Source of the DNA: Streptomyces sp. NRRL F-2664
GTDB lineage: Bacteria; Actinomycetota; Actinomycetes; Streptomycetales; Streptomycetaceae
Direction: 5' to 3'
NCBI RefSeq assembly: GCF_000719345.1
Contig: NZ_JOFX01000111.1
Location: 1-5,482, forward strand
DNA: 5,482 nt
Position 1 is the first letter of the stretch; every line of letters starts with the position of its first letter. The position numbers were made by a program, and so were the translations under genes. Below the pieces are notes generated by a model. That model saw only the letters and a list, made by a program, of their open reading frames with translations, had not been told where the DNA came from and made no database searches. Positions 1-5,119 of the stretch are shown one piece after another.

Positions 1-1
1 G

Positions 2-60
2 GTCAAGGGTGGAGCGAAGCTCCATCGCGAAGCGACGCGACCGAAGGGAGCGCCCTTGAC
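2..60. repeat. Cloverleaf-like multi-hairpin element
   Basis: Bases 2-9 pair perfectly with 53-60 (GTCAAGGG/CCCTTGAC, 8 bp). Three hairpins sit inside this stem with no unpaired base between them. The first is 10-24, a 6-bp stem (TGGAGC/GCTCCA) with a GAA loop. The second is 25-35, a 4-bp stem (TCGC/GCGA) with a GAA loop. The third is 36-52: three base pairs, a tandem G-A/A-G mismatch (39-40 against 48-49), two base pairs and again a GAA loop. The first two contain exactly GCGAAGC (14-20 and 27-33), a heptamer known to form an unusually stable DNA mini-hairpin. The element lies 120 bases beyond the tetR stop. On the tetR-sense strand the third hairpin reads CTTCGG, a UUCG-tetraloop sequence in RNA, so it could end or protect the tetR transcript. 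It could equally be a dispersed extragenic repeat or a single-strand DNA recombination site. The pairing is seen directly; the role is unknown. Confidence 0.7.
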
Positions 61-179
61 GGACCGACCCGGCACGGAAGGACGATGGGACTGACGGGAC
101 CCCCCCAGACCCACCCCCACACCGCTTCATCGAAGCCCGCCACCCGAAGCCCCCGACCCACCGCCCGGCAGCGCTCGGT
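61..179. other. Short non-coding spacer downstream of tetR
   Basis: This stretch has C-rich runs (for example 100-120) and a repeated CCGAAGCC/TCGAAGCC motif around 129-153. No gene, RNA or convincing hairpin was seen here apart from the cloverleaf just before it. Confidence 0.4.
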
Positions 180-803
180 TCAGGACTTTTCCGGGGACGT
201 CAGGTCGATCAGGCGGCAGACCGTTTCGATGTCGATCTTGACTTGGGCGATCGATGCGCGGCCCGACAGCCACGTGATCAGCGCCGAGTGCCAGGTGTGC
301 TCGATGACGCGGACCGCCGACAGCTGCTGCGCCGTCGGCGGCTGCTCCAGGCCCATGGCGTCCAGGATGATCGCCGTGGTCAGCCGGGACACGGTGTCGA
401 CCTCGGGGCTCACGCTCCGGTCCGCGAAGGTCAGCGCCCGCACCATGGCGTCGGCCAGCTGCGGCTCCCGCTGGAGCGCGCGGAAGGCGCGCATCAGGGT
501 CTCCGCGACCCTGGCGGCCGGCTCGTCCCCGGCGGGCGGACGCTTGCGCAGCGTCGTGTGCATGTGCTGCAGCTGGTCCTGCATGGTGGCGACCAGCAGG
601 TGCACCTTGGACGGGAAGTAGCGGTAGAGCGTGCCCAGCGCCACGCCGGCCGCCTCCGCGACCTCGCGCATCTGGACGGCGTCGAAGCCGCCCCGGCTGG
701 CCAGCTGGGCACTCGCGTGCAGGATCCGACGGCGGCGCGCCTCCTGGCGCTCCGTCAGGGGAGGCGACGCCGGTGAGGTGACGGCCTTCACTTCCGCTGT
801 CAT
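180..803 (-). CDS. TetR-family regulator, KstR-like
   Basis: A 207-residue TetR/AcrR-type repressor. The N-terminal DNA-binding domain covers about residues 20-66: a first helix with an Arg-rich start (RRRRILHASAQLASRGG), then the helix-turn-helix QMREVAEAAGVALGTLYRYF and the PSKVHLL junction. From memory, the QMR..A..A.VA.GTLYRYFPSKVHLLV block and the C-terminal HTWHSALITWLSGRAS segment closely resemble mycobacterial KstR, the repressor of lipid and cholesterol catabolism, which senses CoA-linked steroid intermediates. The C-terminal half (about 75-200) would be the ligand and dimer domain. The ATG at 803 was chosen because similarity begins shortly after it and GGAACGGGA lies just upstream; the frame stays open for another 111 codons but that part looks like intergenic sequence. 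It is divergent from the glycosyltransferase operon, and an exact KstR-type operator lies in the shared intergenic region, so it probably controls that operon and perhaps itself. The TetR assignment is firm; orthology to KstR and the ligand are inference. Confidence 0.92.
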   Translation of the reverse strand: MTAEVKAVTSPASPPLTERQEARRRRILHASAQLASRGGFDAVQMREVAEAAGVALGTLYRYFPSKVHLLVATMQDQLQHMHTTLRKRPPAGDEPAARVAETLMRAFRALQREPQLADAMVRALTFADRSVSPEVDTVSRLTTAIILDAMGLEQPPTAQQLSAVRVIEHTWHSALITWLSGRASIAQVKIDIETVCRLIDLTSPEKS

Positions 804-829
804 GTGTCCCGTTCCGTGTCGTTGCGCGG

Positions 830-873
830 GCTGTTCGCGGACTGTCTCCGGGCTGTCTCCGGACGTCCTCCGG
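830..873. repeat. Four imperfect 11-base tandem repeats
   Basis: Four units stand end to end: GCTGTTCGCGG (830-840), ACTGTCTCCGG (841-851), GCTGTCTCCGG (852-862) and ACGTCCTCCGG (863-873). Units two and three differ at only one base. The array lies 26 bases upstream of the tetR start codon, in its probable leader. The 11-base period puts equivalent bases on nearly the same face of the helix. Its function is unknown; it may be a protein-binding array or simple slippage. Confidence 0.5.
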
Positions 874-986
874 GCTGACCCGCAGCCAGCATCGCAGGCG
901 CCGCGGTCGTGGCGCGAATCACCTGCTCCACCTCTTACGGTGTGGTTTCCGGCCGGTAGATTCAATGCTCTCGGACGGATCAAGTC

Positions 987-1000
987 TGAAACTTGTTCTA
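987..1000. promoter_or_regulatory. KstR-type operator
   Basis: TGAAACTTGTTCTA fits every fixed position of the published KstR consensus TNNAACNNGTTNNA. It lies 53 bases before the glycosyltransferase start codon and 183 bases before the divergent KstR-like gene. It is AT-rich against a very GC-rich background. It overlaps the -35 of the best promoter candidate for the operon, consistent with repression by blocking RNA polymerase. The match is seen directly; binding by the adjacent regulator is inferred. Confidence 0.7.
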
Positions 1001-1021
1001 CATTATCCGAGCGGTTACGCT
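993..1021 (+). promoter_or_regulatory. Candidate promoter of the glycosyltransferase operon
   Basis: TTGTTC (993-998) and TACGCT (1016-1021) are separated by 17 bases and resemble -35 and -10 boxes of a housekeeping-type promoter. A transcript would begin near 1028, giving a leader of about 26 bases before the GTG at 1054. The -35 box lies inside the KstR-type operator. An alternative pair, TTACGG (935-940) and TAGATT (957-962) with 16 bases between, would place the operator just downstream of the start site. The choice between them cannot be made from sequence alone. Confidence 0.35.
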
Positions 1022-1040
1022 CCGGCGAAAGTGCAGCGAG

Positions 1041-1047
1041 AAGGGGG
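1041..1047 (+). promoter_or_regulatory. Ribosome binding site of the glycosyltransferase
   Basis: AAGGGGG lies six bases before the GTG at 1054. It is the main reason for choosing this start, because the frame is open for about 140 codons upstream without a good start or family similarity. Confidence 0.6.
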
Positions 1048-1053
1048 CCGAGT

Positions 1054-2373
1054 GTGACCGCTGAGGCCGTGGTGACGAGCCCTTTCGCGGGTGCCGCCGA
1101 CGACGGCGAGCGTCCGCTGCGCATCGCCCTCCTCACCTACAAGGGGAACCCGTTCTGCGGCGGTCAGGGCGTCTACGTCCGGCACCTCTCGCGCGAACTG
1201 GTCCGCCTCGGGCACTCCGTCGAGGTCATCGGCGCGCAGCCCTACCCGGTGCTCGACACGGGGGCCACGCTCACCGAGCTGCCGAGCCTGGACCTGTACC
1301 GCAGCCCCGACCCCTTCCGTACGCCGAAGCGCGACGAGTACCGGGACTGGATCGACGCCCTCGAGGTCGCGACGATGTGGACCGGCGGCTTCCCCGAGCC
1401 GCTCACCTTCTCCCTGCGCGCCCGGCGCCACCTGCGGGCGCGGGCCGGGGAGTTCGACGTCATCCACGACAACCAGACCCTCGGCTACGGACTGCTCGGT
1501 GACCTCGGCGCACCGCTGGTGACGACGATCCACCACCCCATCACCGTCGACCGCAAGCTCGACCTCGACGCCGCGCAGGGCCGCGTCAAGCGCGCCTCCG
1601 TGCGCCGCTGGTACGCCTTCACCCGCATGCAGGGCCGGGTGGCCCGCCGGCTGCCGTCCGTGCTCACCGTCTCCGGATCCTCCCAGCAGGAGATCGCCGA
1701 CCACCTCGGCGTCCAGGACGAGCGCATCCACGTCGTGCACATCGGCGCCGACACCGACCTGTGGTCGCCCGACGCGTCCGTGGCCGAGGTGCCGGGCCGC
1801 ATCGTGACCACCTCCAGCGCCGACGTCCCGCTCAAGGGCCTGGTGTTCCTCGTCGAGGCGCTCGCGAAGCTGCGTACCGAGCAGCCCGACGCCCACCTCG
1901 TCGTGGTCGGCAAGCGCGCCGAGCAGGGGCCCGTGGCCCGCGCCATCGAGACGTACGGCCTCCAGGACGCCGTCCGCTTCGTCAAGGGCATCACCGACGC
2001 CGAGCTCGTCGACCTGGTGCGCAGCGCGCAGGTCGCCTGCGTGCCGTCGCTGTACGAGGGCTTCTCGCTCCCGGCGGCCGAGGCCATGGCCACGGGCACC
2101 CCGCTCGTCGCCACGACGGGCGGGGCCATCCCCGAGGTGACCGGCACCGACGGGGAGACCTGCCTGGCCGTGCCGCCCGGCGACGCCGGCGCCCTGGCGG
2201 CCGCACTGGCCCGGATGCTCGGCGATCCGCAGCTGCGGGCCCGTGTGGGCGCGGCCGGACGCGAACGGGTCCTGACCCGTTTCACCTGGGCCGCGGCCGC
2301 CCGGGGAACCGCCGCGCACTACCGCGCCGCCATCGAGCAGGCCCGAGCCGCCCGCGCCCGCCGCGCGCGGTGA
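1054..2373 (+). CDS. Glycosyltransferase family 4 (GT-B fold)
   Basis: A 439-residue retaining-type glycosyltransferase of the GT4 family, expected to move a sugar from a nucleotide donor to an unknown acceptor at the cytoplasmic side. The N-terminal Rossmann domain begins at about residue 22 with RIALLTYKGNPFCGGQGVYV, which contains the glycine-rich GGQGVYVRHL acceptor-side loop typical of the family. DVIHDNQTLGYGLL and TTIHHPITVD (His160-His161) follow. The C-terminal donor domain runs from about 215: VSGSSQQEIADHLGV, VHIGADTDLW, VPLKGLVFLVEAL (Lys261 as the likely phosphate-binding lysine), then the EX7E motif with Glu335 and Glu343 in SLYEGFSLPAAEAMATGTPL. The tail is Arg/Ala-rich. There is no signal peptide or membrane segment. 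It is the first gene of the cluster and is followed after 64 bases by the methyltransferase. I recall a similar glycosyltransferase next to a methyltransferase in mycobacteria (Rv0225/Rv0224c), not checked. Fold and catalytic class are firm; donor and acceptor are unknown. Confidence 0.93.
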   Translation: MTAEAVVTSPFAGAADDGERPLRIALLTYKGNPFCGGQGVYVRHLSRELVRLGHSVEVIGAQPYPVLDTGATLTELPSLDLYRSPDPFRTPKRDEYRDWIDALEVATMWTGGFPEPLTFSLRARRHLRARAGEFDVIHDNQTLGYGLLGDLGAPLVTTIHHPITVDRKLDLDAAQGRVKRASVRRWYAFTRMQGRVARRLPSVLTVSGSSQQEIADHLGVQDERIHVVHIGADTDLWSPDASVAEVPGRIVTTSSADVPLKGLVFLVEALAKLRTEQPDAHLVVVGKRAEQGPVARAIETYGLQDAVRFVKGITDAELVDLVRSAQVACVPSLYEGFSLPAAEAMATGTPLVATTGGAIPEVTGTDGETCLAVPPGDAGALAAALARMLGDPQLRARVGAAGRERVLTRFTWAAAARGTAAHYRAAIEQARAARARRAR

Positions 2374-2437
2374 CCGTCCGCCTCGTCCCCACCGTCCCCA
2401 CCCCCGTACACCCCCGCGACCGCGAAGGCAGGACCCC

Positions 2438-3172
2438 GTGCTGACCGTCGATTTCTCCCGGTTCCCGCTCGCCGCAGGCGACCGCGTACTCGACCTTGGC
2501 TGCGGCGCAGGCCGGCACGCCTTCGAGTGCTACCGGAGAGGCGCCCAGGTGGTCGCCGTCGACCGCAACGGCGAGGAGATCCGCGAGGTCGCCAAGTGGT
2601 TCGCCGCGATGAAGGAGGCCGGTGAGGCCCCGGTCGGCGCCACCGCCACCGCGATGGAGGGCGACGCGCTGGCGCTGCCCTTCCCCGACGAGTCCTTCGA
2701 CGTCGTCATCATCTCCGAGGTGATGGAGCACATTCCCGACGACAAGGGCGTGCTCGCGGAGATGGTCCGCGTCCTCAAGCCCGGCGGCCGCATCGCGGTG
2801 ACCGTGCCGCGTTACGGCCCGGAGAAGATCTGCTGGGCGCTGTCGGACGCCTACCACGAGGTCGAGGGCGGTCACATCCGCATCTACAAGGCGGACGAGC
2901 TGCTGGGCAAGATGCGGGCCGCCGGCCTCAAGCCGTACGGCACGCACCACGCGCACGGGCTGCACTCCCCGTACTGGTGGCTCAAGTGCGCCTTCGGCGT
3001 GGACAACGACAAGGCGCTGCCGGTGAAGGCGTACCACAAGCTCCTGGTCTGGGACATCATGAAGAAGCCGCTGGCGACGCGGCTCGCGGAGCAGGCCCTG
3101 AACCCGCTCATCGGCAAGAGCTTCGTGGCGTACGCGACCAAGCCCCACCTCCCCGTCGGCGCGACCCAGTGA
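2438..3172 (+). CDS. Class I SAM-dependent methyltransferase
   Basis: A 244-residue methyltransferase of the Methyltransf_11 type, which transfers a methyl group from S-adenosylmethionine. Motif I is VLDLGCGAG (residues 17-25), with the ribose-binding acidic residue Asp42 at the end of strand 2 (VVAVD). GDALALPF (75-82) is the adenine-side motif, SFDVVIISEVMEHI (86-99) is motif II, and LKPGG (113-117) is motif III. The C-terminal part, with YHEVEGGHIRIY and HGLHSPYWWLKC, is a substrate-facing insert rich in His and aromatic residues. The GTG start at 2438 follows AAGGCAGGA (2425-2433). The next gene starts within its stop codon, so the two are probably translationally coupled. The sugar-building neighbours suggest that the substrate is a glycan, glycolipid or polyprenyl-linked intermediate, but a small-molecule or quinone substrate cannot be excluded from sequence. 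Confidence 0.92.
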   Translation: MLTVDFSRFPLAAGDRVLDLGCGAGRHAFECYRRGAQVVAVDRNGEEIREVAKWFAAMKEAGEAPVGATATAMEGDALALPFPDESFDVVIISEVMEHIPDDKGVLAEMVRVLKPGGRIAVTVPRYGPEKICWALSDAYHEVEGGHIRIYKADELLGKMRAAGLKPYGTHHAHGLHSPYWWLKCAFGVDNDKALPVKAYHKLLVWDIMKKPLATRLAEQALNPLIGKSFVAYATKPHLPVGATQ

Positions 3173-4251
3173 GCTCGCCCGGGCGTACGGAGCACCTCGT
3201 CCTGGACGGGGTGCTGACCGCCGAGCAGGCGGCCGAGACGGTCGCGGGGATCCTCGCGGTGCAGCGCGCCGACGGTGCGATCCCGTGGTTCCGCGGCCAC
3301 CACCTCGACCCGTGGGACCACACGGAGGCGGCGATGGCGCTGGACGCGGCCGGGGAGCACGCGGCCGCCGAGCGGGCGTACGCGTGGCTGGCCCGACACC
3401 AGAACCGGGACGGTTCCTGGTACGCGGCCTACGCCGACCGGCCGGACGGCGTGGACACCGCGGAGCCGCAGGACGCGAGCCGGGAGAGCAACTTCACCGC
3501 GTACATAGCCGTCGGCGTGTGGCACCACTACCTGTCCACCGGCGACGACACCTTCCTCGACCGGATGTGGCCGTCCGTCTACGCGGCCGTCGAATGCGTC
3601 CTGTCGCTCCAGCAGCCGGGCGGCGAGATCGGCTGGAAGCGGGAGGCGGACGGCACGGCCGTCACCGACGCGCTGCTGACGGGGTCGTCGTCCATCCACC
3701 AGGCGCTGCGCTGCGCGCTGGCGATCGCCGAGCACCGCGAGGAGCCGCAGCCGGACTGGGAGCTGGCCGCGGGTGCGCTGCGGCATGCGATCCGCCGTCA
3801 CCCCGAGCGGTTCCTGGACAAGGGCCACTACTCGATGGACTGGTACTACCCGGTCCTCGGGGGCGCGCTGACGGGCGCCGAGGCGCAGGCGCGGATCGAG
3901 GCGCGCTGGGACGAGTTCGTCGTCCCGGACCTGGGGGTGCGCTGCGTGCTGCCCAACCCGTGGGTGACCGGCGGCGAGTCCTGCGAGCTGGCGCTCGCGC
4001 TCTGGGCGACGGGGGAGTCGGACCGGGCGCTGGAGATCCTGCGCTCGATCGGCCACCTGCGTGCGGACAACGGCATGTACTGGACGGGGTACGTCTTCCA
4101 GGACGACGCCGTGTGGCCGGTGGAGCAGACGACGTGGACCGCCGGGTCGCTGCTGCTGGCCGTCGCGGCGCTGGGCGGGGACGAGGCCACCACGCAGGTG
4201 TTCGGCGGGGCTTCGCTCCCCGCCGGACTGGAGCCGGACTGCTGCGGCTGA
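3169..4251 (+). CDS. Alpha/alpha-barrel protein, 'prenyltransferase'-like
   Basis: A 360-residue soluble protein that databases usually label prenyltransferase or terpenoid-cyclase-like because of its repeated helical-hairpin architecture. It has QW-like turns: QRADGAIPW (32-40), QNRDGSW (78-84) and QQPGGEIGW (148-156), each at the end of a helix pair. WDHTEAAMAL (49-58), NFTAYIAVGVWHHYLSTGDD (108-127) with the following TFLDRMWPSV, and LTGSSSIHQAL look more like six-hairpin glycosidases (trehalase/glucoamylase-type barrels). The DxDD motif of squalene-hopene cyclases and the zinc ligands of protein prenyltransferases are not evident. The GTG start at 3169 overlaps the methyltransferase stop as GTGA and lacks a clear ribosome site of its own, which indicates translational coupling. 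With a glycosyltransferase and a methyltransferase beside it, a role in trimming or binding a sugar chain seems at least as likely as prenyl transfer. The fold class is moderately sure; the reaction is unknown. Confidence 0.85.
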   Translation: MSSPGRTEHLVLDGVLTAEQAAETVAGILAVQRADGAIPWFRGHHLDPWDHTEAAMALDAAGEHAAAERAYAWLARHQNRDGSWYAAYADRPDGVDTAEPQDASRESNFTAYIAVGVWHHYLSTGDDTFLDRMWPSVYAAVECVLSLQQPGGEIGWKREADGTAVTDALLTGSSSIHQALRCALAIAEHREEPQPDWELAAGALRHAIRRHPERFLDKGHYSMDWYYPVLGGALTGAEAQARIEARWDEFVVPDLGVRCVLPNPWVTGGESCELALALWATGESDRALEILRSIGHLRADNGMYWTGYVFQDDAVWPVEQTTWTAGSLLLAVAALGGDEATTQVFGGASLPAGLEPDCCG

Positions 4252-4261
4252 GCCCGGCACG

Positions 4262-4325
4262 CACCCGCACGGTCGCCCACCCGCACGGCCACGCACCCGC
4301 ACGGCCGCGCACCCGCACCGCCGCG
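4262..4325. repeat. Four 16-base tandem repeats
   Basis: CACCCGCACGG starts at 4262, 4278 and 4294, and CACCCGCACCG at 4310, so the spacing is exactly 16 bases. The full unit is close to CACCCGCACGGCCGCG. The array fills most of the spacer between the operon stop (4251) and the hairpin at 4347. No open frame of interest crosses it. It looks like a small minisatellite formed by slippage and may vary in copy number between strains. Confidence 0.75.
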
Positions 4326-4346
4326 CGTCCTGGGCGCAGACGAACG

Positions 4347-4387
4347 AACGGGGCCCCCTCCGCCGACCGGCGGGGAAGGGCCCCGTT
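4347..4387. terminator. Strong bidirectional hairpin terminator
   Basis: AACGGGGCCC (4347-4356) pairs perfectly with GGGCCCCGTT (4378-4387). Inside it, CCGCC (4360-4364) pairs with GGCGG (4369-4373) around a four-base loop, with a near-continuous stem between the two. No long T run follows on either side, as is common for Streptomyces terminators. It lies between the convergent operon (ending 4251) and the minus-strand membrane protein gene (ending 4408), so it can serve both. Confidence 0.8.
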
Positions 4388-4407
4388 GCTGCACGGGTCA
4401 CGCCGCG

Positions 4408-4710
4408 TCAGCGGCGGTAGAGCCAGCCGGCTATGGCGTGGCCGACCAGGACGTAGACGACCGCGGCCAGGCCGTAGCCGACGACGACCTGGACCCATTC
4501 ACGGCTGAAGGTGAACAGGTCGTAGGACCAGCCCGCCAGCCAACTCGCGGTGTCGTGGATGAAGTTGACGAGTTCGTTGTTCTGGTTGGCATCCAGGAAC
4601 CAGAGCAGGATCCACAGGACGATCACGAAGGCAAGCACGTCCGCCACCAGAGCGACGGCCCGGCCTGCCTGACTGCTTCCTCGGGTGCGTACTCGCGTGT
4701 GTGAGGTCAT
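4408..4710 (-). CDS. Small two-helix membrane protein, unknown function
   Basis: A 100-residue hypothetical protein. A short basic N-terminus (SHTRVRTRGSSQAGR) precedes a first hydrophobic helix at about 18-39 (AVALVADVLAFVIVLWILLW). A polar, aromatic-rich linker follows (DANQNNELVNFIHDTASWLAGW and on to about 71). A second helix lies at about 73-97 (VVVGYGLAAVVYVLVGHAIA), ending in YRR. By the positive-inside rule both ends would be cytoplasmic and the linker outside. The ATG at 4710 was chosen because the frame's upstream extension (to 5070) would run antisense through the lipoprotein gene. The ribosome site is weak (GGGCGG, about 14 bases away), so a start a few codons downstream is possible. 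It resembles conserved hypothetical membrane proteins of Streptomyces; I do not recognise a named family. It is divergent from the lipoprotein gene with 112 bases between them. Confidence 0.75.
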   Translation of the reverse strand: MTSHTRVRTRGSSQAGRAVALVADVLAFVIVLWILLWFLDANQNNELVNFIHDTASWLAGWSYDLFTFSREWVQVVVGYGLAAVVYVLVGHAIAGWLYRR

Positions 4711-4812
4711 GCTGCGCGTGTTGCCGCCCGGGCGCGTCGCAAACCCGAACGGGTCCGCCCGGTGGCGGGCCCGCCGCGGCGGGGTGAGGCTGCGGGGGAC
4801 GCCTGAGTCCCC

Positions 4813-4818
4813 GGAGGA
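4813..4818 (+). promoter_or_regulatory. Ribosome binding site of the small lipoprotein
   Basis: GGAGGA, a near-perfect Shine-Dalgarno sequence, lies four bases before the GTG at 4823. It fixes that start over the in-frame ATG at 4685, which would overlap the divergent membrane protein gene. Confidence 0.75.
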
Positions 4819-4822
4819 AACC

Positions 4823-5119
4823 GTGTCCGTACCCACGACCGTCCGATTCCGTCGCGCCCTCACGGCGGTGGTCCTGTCGACCGCGCTGCTCGCCGGTGCC
4901 ACCGCCTGCGGAAGCGGTGGCGGCGGCAGTCCGCGCGAGGAGCTGTCCGCCGCCTCGATGGGCGAGCTGGCCGCGCTGGCCGCCGCCGAGCCGGCGGCGG
5001 TGGAGGCCGACGAGCAGGCCGCGGCCACGCCGTCGCCGACCACGTCGGCGGAGAAGCAGAAGTTCGCCAAGACGCGTTTCGTCGCGAACGCCGGCCTCGC
5101 GGCGGGTGCGACGTACTAG
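4823..5119 (+). CDS. Putative small lipoprotein, probably truncated by IS
   Basis: The open frame encodes 98 residues. It starts with an export signal: basic VRFRR (7-11), a hydrophobic stretch ALTAVVLSTALLAGA (12-26), then Cys29 in GATACGSGGGGS. The Cys followed by a Gly/Ser linker is typical of Streptomyces lipoproteins, although Ala at -3 instead of Leu makes the lipobox weak. An Ala/Glu-rich, probably helical region (36-66) and a Thr/Pro/Ser stretch (ATPSPTTSAEKQ) follow, then KFAKTRFVANAGLAAGATY, after which a TAG stop occurs. The stop falls at the junction with the IS701-type element. From memory, related Streptomyces proteins continue after this KFAKTRFVANAGLAAG motif with a further conserved domain, so this copy is probably the 5' part of a broken gene. 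That recollection could not be checked. Function unknown; the protein would be attached to the outer face of the membrane. Confidence 0.75.
   Translation: MSVPTTVRFRRALTAVVLSTALLAGATACGSGGGGSPREELSAASMGELAALAAAEPAAVEADEQAAATPSPTTSAEKQKFAKTRFVANAGLAAGATY

Noticed and set aside
2..60. Cloverleaf as a tRNA
   Set aside because: At 59 bases with three-base GAA loops and no anticodon or T-loop sequence, it cannot be a normal tRNA.
804..1136. 111-codon upstream extension of the tetR frame
   Set aside because: It runs through the divergent promoter region and into the glycosyltransferase gene on the other strand. It has no family similarity, and the ATG at 803 fits the TetR N-terminus.
1015..2319. 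Long minus-strand open frame opposite the glycosyltransferase
   Set aside because: Its composition (Gly, Arg, His, Val-rich, no domain) is typical of the antisense shadow of a high-GC gene; the plus strand encodes a clear GT4 protein.
4262..4325. CRISPR array
   Set aside because: The units are adjacent 16-mers without spacers, and no cas gene is present.
4764..4775. Perfect palindrome GGCGGGCCCGCC and nearby ACCCGAACGGGT (4743-4754) between the divergent small genes
   Set aside because: Short G/C palindromes are common by chance in such GC-rich DNA. They could be operators, but nothing else supports it.
4711..5070. Upstream extension of the minus-strand membrane protein to 220 residues
   Set aside because: The extra part is Ala/Ser-rich, lies antisense to the lipoprotein gene with its strong GGAGGA site, and looks like a GC-rich shadow frame.
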